A DNA stretch of 27,887 nucleotides, from positions 1 to 27,887 of IMG/VR virus record IMGVR_UViG_3300043444_000022. One strand, 5' to 3'. The number at the start of each line of letters is the position of its first letter. Within the stretch, counting starts at the first letter, position 1. Positions 14,987 to 21,225 of the stretch are shown piece by piece. This DNA is from a virus. The notes under the pieces were generated by a model, which was not told the DNA's origin, searched no databases, and saw nothing but the letters and a program-made list of their open reading frames with translations. The translations under genes and the position numbers were made by a program.

Positions 14987-16216
14987 TTATCTTTGCCACC
15001 CTTTGATAATGTCAGCCGAGAAGTTAGAACGACTAAACTCCATACGATTAATAACCTTAACCGCACCACCCTTTAAGTGGTCGATCGCAACAAAACCCTC
15101 AACTCCAGTGGTTTTAAATCCATTGGTTGTTTTAAGGAATGTAGAGATATGACCAGCCTGATTCATCTTTGCAACAATCATATCTTTGGCTTCTGTCATC
15201 AGATTAACTAGGTCGAAAATAGCCTGAATGTCTTGAGGATTATGCTCAGAGAAATAACGCAATACAGCTTTACGCTTTTCTTCCCCTGCAGCTTTACCTT
15301 TTTCTGTCTTTTGTTTTGGTTCTAGTTTGGTATGGATGTAATCAAACAATCCCTTAACATGGGATTTGGTATCAACGAAACCTTCTCCAGAACGAATCTT
15401 TGTATTGTTGTATGTTTTAATTTGAAGAAGAAGTTCTTCATTTTCACTAATAGCGTCAATTGCTTCAGCTTTGATATTATTAAACTTAGCCTGAATTTTA
15501 GTGATAAGACCATTAAGAACTGTAGTTTCTGCAGCAGTGAATGTCGCAGTTCCAGAGTAATCTTTATAGTTGGCGTCGTCCATCCAAACGCTGGAAACTG
15601 GAGTAAGATGTTGAACGATTGATTTACCGAAAGACGCTTTCATCGTTTCGAAAGAATCTCCAGTATAAGTGGTATGCCAAACAACACCAATCTTAGCCTG
15701 TTTGATTTTGTTGGCTAGGTCGCTGTTTTCTGGAACAGCATAAACGATTGTATTTGGATGGAAAGTTATGTAGTTCTGACCTTCGATTGTTTCTTTCTTA
15801 AGATCAGATTTGGTGAACATTAAGTCACCCTGATATACACCAGATTTGATACCGAGTTTCTTTAACTCAGCTAGGGCTACTTTAAACTTGACTGCTAGAT
15901 CGCCAGTTGTATCTGCATCAATTTCTTTATTGGTTTTATAGATCTTTGGTTCTTTATTGAACACACCCTTTTTAGCAATAAAGAATTTACCATCACGTGG
16001 GTCAATACCAGCGAAAATTGCTGGAGCACCATCCCACTTTACTGTTGCTGTAATTTTAGAAGTCGAGTGACCAGCCAACATATCACGAAGATCTTTTATA
16101 AAGTTGATGGCTTTTTTAGTTCCAGCAGAACCCTCGTTAAAGATTAAATCTTCGAGGTGTTCCATGTGAGTATTCTTTTCCTCGACTATGTAACCTTTTA
16201 GACTTTTCAACTTCAT
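14987..16216 (-). CDS. Ligase-like covalent nucleotidyltransferase (KxDG protein)
   Basis: The 409-residue protein resembles DNA/RNA ligases and capping enzymes. Motif I is VKWDG (K60-x-D62-G63), the site of lysine-AMP formation. GVYQGDLMF may be motif III, VEGFVAI (around E373) fits motif IV and KVINRMEF (around K387) motif V. HLEDLIFNEG near the start is typical of a conserved family in aquatic T4-like phages. I chose the ATG giving MKLKSLKGYIVEE; a consensus promoter lies immediately upstream, so the message may be leaderless. A GTG 13 codons earlier would lie inside the promoter -35 region and is rejected, while an internal ATG (MEHLED) remains possible. Ligase activity itself is an inference. 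Confidence 0.75.
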   Translation of the reverse strand: MKLKSLKGYIVEEKNTHMEHLEDLIFNEGSAGTKKAINFIKDLRDMLAGHSTSKITATVKWDGAPAIFAGIDPRDGKFFIAKKGVFNKEPKIYKTNKEIDADTTGDLAVKFKVALAELKKLGIKSGVYQGDLMFTKSDLKKETIEGQNYITFHPNTIVYAVPENSDLANKIKQAKIGVVWHTTYTGDSFETMKASFGKSIVQHLTPVSSVWMDDANYKDYSGTATFTAAETTVLNGLITKIQAKFNNIKAEAIDAISENEELLLQIKTYNNTKIRSGEGFVDTKSHVKGLFDYIHTKLEPKQKTEKGKAAGEEKRKAVLRYFSEHNPQDIQAIFDLVNLMTEAKDMIVAKMNQAGHISTFLKTTNGFKTTGVEGFVAIDHLKGGAVKVINRMEFSRSNFSADIIKGWQR

Positions 16217-16222
16217 ACCTTT

Positions 16223-16251
16223 ATTATACCTTATTATTGAATTATTGTCAA
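16223..16251 (-). promoter_or_regulatory. Consensus sigma70 promoter for the ligase-like gene
   Basis: On the minus strand TTGACA and TATAAT are separated by exactly 17 bases, a perfect match to the bacterial consensus. Only six bases (AAAGGT) lie between the -10 box and the ATG, so the expected start falls on or next to the ATG and the mRNA would be leaderless or nearly so. It lies just after a terminator-like hairpin, making this an independent transcription unit read by unmodified host polymerase, probably early. Confidence 0.88.
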
Positions 16252-16263
16252 GCACTTTCGGAA

Positions 16264-16286
16264 TAACCCTACAGAGTGTAGGGTTA
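16264..16286 (-). terminator. Hairpin terminator after the 357-residue gene
   Basis: A 10-base perfect stem (TAACCCTACA pairing with TGTAGGGTTA) closes a 3-base loop. It lies between the stop of the upstream gene and the next consensus promoter. The sequence after the stem on the minus strand is not a long U-run, so efficiency is uncertain. The strength and position make a terminator the best reading. Confidence 0.65.
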
Positions 16287-16298
16287 ATTTAGTCCGTT

Positions 16299-17372
16299 TT
16301 AGACCTTTGTAGTCGCCTTTGGAGCCTTAATCATGGTAAACCCAACCCTGTTATTGGTCGGGTACGGTGCAGAGCTTGGAGAGCCGAATTGGAACGTTGC
16401 ATCAGAGAAACCCTTAACTGTGTATACCAAGTTCTTTTGCTTTATGTCCAAGTAAATCTGAGTCACTGTAAGGGTGCTTGCAGACATATTTAAGAGCTCT
16501 TTGGCGTGGTTTGAATCAGTGTTCAACCACTTGATTATCTCAGCTGTAATCGGGTAATGTAGAAGTCCATAACGCTTCTTAGCGTAAGACTTATCCATAA
16601 TTCTTTGAGTCACCGCTACGTTCATACTGGTATATCCAGCTGCATCGTAATACTTCTTGGAAATCTTAACGAAGGCATCATAACTGCCAGTGTTAACAAC
16701 TGCCTTTTCTAACTGCTGTTCTGCTGGTAGTCCATTAACATATCCAGTCTGAAGAGACTTTTCCTTAAGCAGTTCTATTAGCTTAACATATCCAGAAGTC
16801 TTTAAATATTCAGCAGCTTTCAATGGTCCCCAATAAAGTCCATTCTTTTCTTCTGTTGCTAGATGATAAAGAACCCATGATGCTGGCTGAAATTTTCTGT
16901 CCAGCTGACCACCTCTAATTAACTTCTCGATGACTGGCATAACAGAAGTAATTGATGGTTTGCCACCTTGACCAGCTTTGGCAGAAAACTTTTCTTCTGC
17001 TCCATTTTTAGTTACTAGAATATAGTCTACCAGTTTCTCATTACCAACTGGAAACTTAACTGCTTTATACTTATCTTTATGTTTGGCCAACATAAACGCA
17101 GCCCCAGTTATCTCACCGAAGTCTTTAAGAATAATATTGTATTCTTGGTCAGTTAATGTTCCCTGATTCATTGGGAAAGATTCTTGACCAGCCAGAGACT
17201 TATCGAAGAGATATTGGCATGCGTTCTTAACTCCTAGAGTTAGGTTCATGCTTTTAGACGCTAGTTTATTATTAACTACTGTCGTTAGATCTCTGAGTGA
17301 GATGTCTTTTCCATCTGCAAGACCAAATGCAGTTGGAATGAGTTGTTTGTCTTTAACCTGTTTATCAGCCAT
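16299..17372 (-). CDS. Orphan 357-residue protein of unknown function with its own promoter and terminator
   Basis: I do not recognise a family with confidence. The protein has a mixed helical N-terminus (SLRDLTTVVNNKLASKSMNL). A central block, LVDYILVTKNGAEEKFSAKAGQGGKPS, has an Asp followed by acidic and Lys residues and a glycine loop, faintly like PD-(D/E)XK nuclease-type folds. The C-terminal half contains a conserved-looking RIMDKSYAKKRYGLLHYP. No signal peptide or membrane segment is seen. It is framed by a near-consensus promoter and a hairpin terminator, so it forms a separate transcription unit between the metallopeptidase and the ligase-like gene. The nuclease idea is weak. Confidence 0.7.
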   Translation of the reverse strand: MADKQVKDKQLIPTAFGLADGKDISLRDLTTVVNNKLASKSMNLTLGVKNACQYLFDKSLAGQESFPMNQGTLTDQEYNIILKDFGEITGAAFMLAKHKDKYKAVKFPVGNEKLVDYILVTKNGAEEKFSAKAGQGGKPSITSVMPVIEKLIRGGQLDRKFQPASWVLYHLATEEKNGLYWGPLKAAEYLKTSGYVKLIELLKEKSLQTGYVNGLPAEQQLEKAVVNTGSYDAFVKISKKYYDAAGYTSMNVAVTQRIMDKSYAKKRYGLLHYPITAEIIKWLNTDSNHAKELLNMSASTLTVTQIYLDIKQKNLVYTVKGFSDATFQFGSPSSAPYPTNNRVGFTMIKAPKATTKV

Positions 17373-17381
17373 AATAACCTA

Positions 17382-17410
17382 ATTATACTTTACTTGTATA
17401 TTTAGGTCAA
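17382..17410 (-). promoter_or_regulatory. Near-consensus sigma70 promoter for the 357-residue gene
   Basis: On the minus strand TTGACC and TATAAT are separated by 17 bases (11 of 12 consensus matches). The -35 box overlaps the stop codon of the metallopeptidase gene. The -10 box ends only nine bases before the ATG, so the predicted start leaves a leader of about three bases and the AGG that could serve as ribosome site would lie upstream of the start. The message is therefore probably leaderless-like. Confidence 0.82.
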
Positions 17411-18090
17411 ATGTATTGCTTGTATTTTCTTTCCCAGGTTAGGATTTTTCTAGCTAATAGGGGTAATGCAGAGTTGTTTCTTGGATCGTTACCGAAAACC
17501 TTTATGATTCCATTGAATGTCACAGAATCCTTTTTGGTTGTAGATCTTCTGATAAGAGAAATTACTGGAATAGTTGGTTTGAAACACTTATATTCCAAAA
17601 AGATACAGTGGGCATATGCTTCTATTTCCCCTCTGTCTGAGTGGTAGTGACGATTGTCATCTACACGTTTGATGCCAGTTCTGTGGAATCTAACTTTACT
17701 AGACTCCCAATATTCATCTCTTCCATCGTATTGTCTTTGGTGTATAAACTCATGCATTACAACCTGCATAAGTTTATATTTTAGTCTGTTCCAACTGTTA
17801 TCTGTGAATTGGAACTTATCGTAGTTAAGAGTGTATACCTCTAAAACGCAACGATCTTCATCTGGATAATACCATCCACCAACGGGAATGTATTTACCCT
17901 CTTTCTTCGGTCTCTTGAATACTACCTTAGTTTTCCACTTTTTAAAGTAGTTCTTTAGTCCAATCGTATCATTGCGATACATGTCTAAATCATCCCAAAC
18001 TTTCGCTGGGATGAATTTAGCTCTAAATGGACGTTCTTCAAAGTCTAACATATCTATAAAATCGAACGTCAAACTGTAGAAGAATTTCAT
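17407..18090 (-). CDS. HExxH zinc metallopeptidase-like protein
   Basis: The 227-residue protein has VVMHEFIHQRQ (H113, E114, H117), the classical HExxH zinc site with catalytic glutamate. A likely third ligand lies about 40 residues on in DRGEIEAYAH (E155 or E157), the gluzincin/SprT-like spacing. The N-terminus is hydrophobic-aromatic but not a clear signal peptide, so a cytoplasmic enzyme is likely. The C-terminal segment is basic. Its start lies five bases after the glycosyltransferase stop, so it may be co-expressed with the DNA-modification cassette. Substrate unknown; SprT-type repair proteases and phage maturation proteases are both possible. Confidence 0.7.
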   Translation of the reverse strand: MKFFYSLTFDFIDMLDFEERPFRAKFIPAKVWDDLDMYRNDTIGLKNYFKKWKTKVVFKRPKKEGKYIPVGGWYYPDEDRCVLEVYTLNYDKFQFTDNSWNRLKYKLMQVVMHEFIHQRQYDGRDEYWESSKVRFHRTGIKRVDDNRHYHSDRGEIEAYAHCIFLEYKCFKPTIPVISLIRRSTTKKDSVTFNGIIKVFGNDPRNNSALPLLARKILTWERKYKQYI

Positions 18091-18095
18091 TTTAA

Positions 18096-19436
18096 TTACC
18101 CAAAAAATGATTCCAAGTCTGAAGATACTTCAAAATGTTCCTCGAACATCTTGTTTGCGTTTTTGATTACAACTGTATCATGATTAGATTTAGTCTTCAA
18201 TTCAGTCAGATAACCAGTCGGTTTTTGCTCAGCCAAGTCGATATAATGTTGAGCAATCACTTTTCTGTCGAATTGTTTAATCAATTCATAATTATTTAGC
18301 TGAATCTGTCTGTAGTCCTGCTCGCTCATATTACAGAATTCTTGGATCTTTTCACCATATTGTTTCGGTGTAGAACCCTTCTTAATCATACAGTAATTGA
18401 TGCCAGCTTTAAGAACTACACCCATACCTTCTTCGTTGTTGGAGACACCATAATTGATGGCAATAGGAACAGTACCAATACGCATAGCATCAATAACAAC
18501 TCGGTTAAAGTGTTCACCGAAAGTGTTAGACCAGCTTGGGTCAACCAAGAACTTGGAAGTAGCCAGAATCTCATCACGCTTTTGACCAGAGATAAAGCCA
18601 AGGTACTCGAAGTTACCAGCTTCTGCGTTTTCCCAAATACGCTTGTTCAAACGATCTTCAGTTGCATCTGGATCGTATTCTTTGGTGCAGTAGTATTCTT
18701 CTTTACACTTATCTTTAGACATCATATAAGCTGCTTCAATACCATAGCCACCAACCAAAGTTTTAACTCCTGGCATATATGGAACTGCGCGAATCAAATC
18801 ATCGACACGTTTCCAACGCTTGAATGTCTGGATTGATAGAATCTTATTCTCACGATTAGCAAATGGTGGAGTTTCAGGAACACCAGCAATATCTTGAGGA
18901 TTCAAAATCAAAGCACGTGGAACATTCATAAAGTCAGCTGACTCATACGCAGCTGGATGCACACAAGCAAGACCAGCGAAGTGTTGCTCGAACTTCTGAA
19001 TCCATGGGTAAAGTTTCTTTAGATTGGCATCGTGAATAATGGCAACCTGTTTAGACTTAACCTTCTCAATCATCGGCAACCAATCAAGATACTTTTCAGT
19101 GTCTTTGTTCTTGAAGCCAAAGATAGATTGCCAAATTACGATATCGTGTTTATTGGCATCTTCAACAAATTGATTGATAGAATCTTTAACGAGATAAGAG
19201 TAATATGGTGCGATCCAACCATCACCCTGATGAACAGGGTAACCAGAACCAACACCAATCTCATAACCCTCTTTCAGAGTAGTTGGAATTTCAACTGGGC
19301 GAACTGTTTTAGTACCCTTCAAATATGCGAAGTTTACTTCGTGACCAAGTTCTTTAAGTCCAGCCATCAAATGCTCACAGTGGTTAATAATACCACCGAA
19401 GTTATTGAATGTATGCATTACCATTAAAATTTTCAT
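18096..19436 (-). CDS. GT4-type glycosyltransferase with C-terminal clamp-binding-like tail
   Basis: The 446-residue GT-B-fold enzyme transfers a sugar or similar group from a nucleotide donor. The N-terminal half has the GT4 loop (FNNFGGIINHCEHLMAGL), and the donor-binding half has SIQTFKRWKRVDDLIRA (201-217) and GEHFNRVVIDAM (around 307-318), the E-x7-E-like element. It ends in SSDLESFFG, nearly the same as the polymerase tail SSLEDFFG, which suggests clamp docking and hence DNA as acceptor. It follows the oxygenase and cytidylyltransferase with a 1-base gap. The start is the ATG with AAGG upstream; an upstream TTG reading is rejected. Hydroxymethylated base in phage DNA is the likely acceptor, though cell-envelope glycosylation cannot be excluded. 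Confidence 0.82.
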   Translation of the reverse strand: MKILMVMHTFNNFGGIINHCEHLMAGLKELGHEVNFAYLKGTKTVRPVEIPTTLKEGYEIGVGSGYPVHQGDGWIAPYYSYLVKDSINQFVEDANKHDIVIWQSIFGFKNKDTEKYLDWLPMIEKVKSKQVAIIHDANLKKLYPWIQKFEQHFAGLACVHPAAYESADFMNVPRALILNPQDIAGVPETPPFANRENKILSIQTFKRWKRVDDLIRAVPYMPGVKTLVGGYGIEAAYMMSKDKCKEEYYCTKEYDPDATEDRLNKRIWENAEAGNFEYLGFISGQKRDEILATSKFLVDPSWSNTFGEHFNRVVIDAMRIGTVPIAINYGVSNNEEGMGVVLKAGINYCMIKKGSTPKQYGEKIQEFCNMSEQDYRQIQLNNYELIKQFDRKVIAQHYIDLAEQKPTGYLTELKTKSNHDTVVIKNANKMFEEHFEVSSDLESFFG

Positions 19437-19437
19437 A

Positions 19438-19863
19438 TTAACCTTTTTGCAATTCAAGTTTATGTATTCTTTGTCTTAATTCAGTAGTAGAGAAAGAATG
19501 TTCACGTTTATTAAAGTATACCTCGATTCCGCGATTTAAGCAAATTTGTTTTCCTGTGAAATCTTTTGTTGCATATTCCTCACCAAGAATACGAACATTG
19601 ACAGGAAGAATCAATAGCAAATCTTCTAAATCTTTTTCAGTTGAATATACAATTATTTCATCAATATACTTAACTGCCTTTAGTTGTAAGTATCGCTCAA
19701 CAACACTTTGAATAGGTGTATTCTTTGTATCTGGGCGATCAATCGTTGGATCTGTTTGCAAGCCAACTATAAGATAGTCACATTGTTTCTTCGCATCTTC
19801 GAGCATGACTATATGACCTGCATGAAGCAGGTCAAATGTTGAACAGGTAAAACCGACTTTCAT
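19438..19863 (-). CDS. TagD/HldE-like cytidylyltransferase
   Basis: The 141-residue enzyme belongs to the HxGH nucleotidylyltransferase superfamily. STFDLLHAGH (8-17) gives the HxGH catalytic site, and SFSTTELRQ near the C-terminus is the counterpart of the ISTT-x-I element. The closest patterns are glycerol-3-phosphate cytidylyltransferase (TagD) and the nucleotidyl domain of HldE. It would activate a phosphorylated polyol or sugar to a CDP or ADP derivative. Lying between the oxygenase and the glycosyltransferase, it probably makes the donor used to decorate the oxidised base. The exact substrate cannot be read from sequence. Confidence 0.85.
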   Translation of the reverse strand: MKVGFTCSTFDLLHAGHIVMLEDAKKQCDYLIVGLQTDPTIDRPDTKNTPIQSVVERYLQLKAVKYIDEIIVYSTEKDLEDLLLILPVNVRILGEEYATKDFTGKQICLNRGIEVYFNKREHSFSTTELRQRIHKLELQKG

Positions 19864-19864
19864 T

Positions 19865-21214
19865 TTAGAAGAATTCCTCTAAAGAAGATTTCTCACCAGC
19901 TTCTGGGTGATACTTAAGTAACTCTTCACGACCAAGTTTCTGTTCGCAATAGTCATACCACTCTTGGCTAAACCACATACCTTCAGATACACCATTCCAG
20001 AGTTTTTTCTGCATTGGATGTTCTTTGTTATTCTTACGATCTTCAACAAACTGGAAACGGCAATCTTCGTATTCTTTGCTACCAAGTTGAAGCATACCTT
20101 CACGCAAGTAGCAAACAAGAGAGATACGCTCAGCTTCATCGTCACCAAGAACGATCGGTGTATTACCGTGAATGACTTCGTGGTTGTTAATCAAAAGTAA
20201 ATCGCCAGGACGAACATTCACTGCAACACGATACTCAGGTGCAATCAAATATCCACCAGTGTAATTACCATTATTCGAGAGAACAAGTAAGTTAGACAAA
20301 CCATCAGAGAAATCCCCAGCGTCTCTATGAGCAGCAGTTCTGAAAGTTTTATTAACAGTGATAGTAGTAAATGGAGTTCCAGGAACTACGAAACGAGGAT
20401 CGATAGTGGAAGCAGCTTCCATTTGATTTTTATATCTTCCTGGTATCATATCTTTGAAACCCTTAGAAAGAGTTTGTAAGAATTCATATGCAAGAGAAAA
20501 CTTTTCTGGAGACTTCGCAGTATATGCAGTGGCACGACCATAAGGGATACGAGGATAACGATCGTACCAGCCAGCGATACCAGAGAATACAGAGTTAGCG
20601 TAAGTAGTTGCGCAGATAAGTCTATCAGCTACCCAGTTCGCTTGTTTGATTTGTTCTTCTTTAGAAGAATTGCGTGTTTTCTCAACCCACTCTTCGAAGT
20701 TAAAGTTTACTTCTTTGGTTCTTTCAATCGACCAAACATTGTTACGATTTGATGGAGTTGGTTTCTTACCAGCATGACGTTTTTTAATTTCTTCAATAGG
20801 ATCTTCGCCGAATAGATTATCAACTGGATCTAGGAAATACTCAACGATATCATATTCGTATTCAGTTACCCATTCGCGATTACCAAGTTTCTCACCACGT
20901 GGACCTGCAGCCATACCACGATTTTGCGTTTCAGTTGCAGCTTCTCTCAAACCAGCATACGCTGCATCTTGTTGCTCTTTACTGAAGTAGTTCTTTCTAA
21001 ACTTAAAGATGATACGAGATTCATCATGACCCTGTTCGCATGAACCACAGTCACTTGGAACATTGCAGGTAGCCTGAGTAGCCAAATCGCAGTTCGGTGG
21101 TGCGTAAACATCGCAGTCTTCTTCAACTAGAACATCGTAATGCGATTCATCTAGGAATTGACCCAACAGATGTTCACTATCATATTTTCTATCGGCAACG
21201 ATAACTTTAACCAT
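19865..21214 (-). CDS. TET/JBP-like 2-oxoglutarate Fe(II) dioxygenase with clamp-binding-like tail
   Basis: The 449-residue protein has a double-stranded beta-helix core at about 265-375. Iron ligands are H296-R-D298 in TAAHRDAGDF and H349 in EVIHGNTPI, and R363 in ERISLVCYLRE fits the 2-oxoglutarate-binding arginine. The surrounding pattern (LSNLLVLSN, GGYLIAPEY, VRPGDLLLINNHE) resembles the TET/JBP group that oxidises 5-methylcytosine or thymine in DNA. An N-terminal cysteine cluster (C34, C42, C50, C56, C59, with H63) may bind zinc. The protein ends KSSLEEFF, like the polymerase tail, suggesting clamp recruitment. AAGGAG precedes the ATG. Substrate base (thymine or 5mC) unknown; no DNA methyltransferase is in the window. 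Confidence 0.85.
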   Translation of the reverse strand: MVKVIVADRKYDSEHLLGQFLDESHYDVLVEEDCDVYAPPNCDLATQATCNVPSDCGSCEQGHDESRIIFKFRKNYFSKEQQDAAYAGLREAATETQNRGMAAGPRGEKLGNREWVTEYEYDIVEYFLDPVDNLFGEDPIEEIKKRHAGKKPTPSNRNNVWSIERTKEVNFNFEEWVEKTRNSSKEEQIKQANWVADRLICATTYANSVFSGIAGWYDRYPRIPYGRATAYTAKSPEKFSLAYEFLQTLSKGFKDMIPGRYKNQMEAASTIDPRFVVPGTPFTTITVNKTFRTAAHRDAGDFSDGLSNLLVLSNNGNYTGGYLIAPEYRVAVNVRPGDLLLINNHEVIHGNTPIVLGDDEAERISLVCYLREGMLQLGSKEYEDCRFQFVEDRKNNKEHPMQKKLWNGVSEGMWFSQEWYDYCEQKLGREELLKYHPEAGEKSSLEEFF

Positions 21215-21225
21215 ATTTTTTCTCC

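Noticed and set aside
16217-16255. Upstream GTG start extending the ligase-like protein by 13 codons
   Set aside because: This GTG and the following codons lie on the -35 and -10 elements of a perfect promoter, so they would not be transcribed from it.
19437-19457. Upstream TTG start for the glycosyltransferase
   Set aside because: The reading overlaps the cytidylyltransferase end and has no ribosome site at useful spacing. The ATG giving MKILMVMHTF has AAGG upstream and fits the normal GT4 N-terminus.
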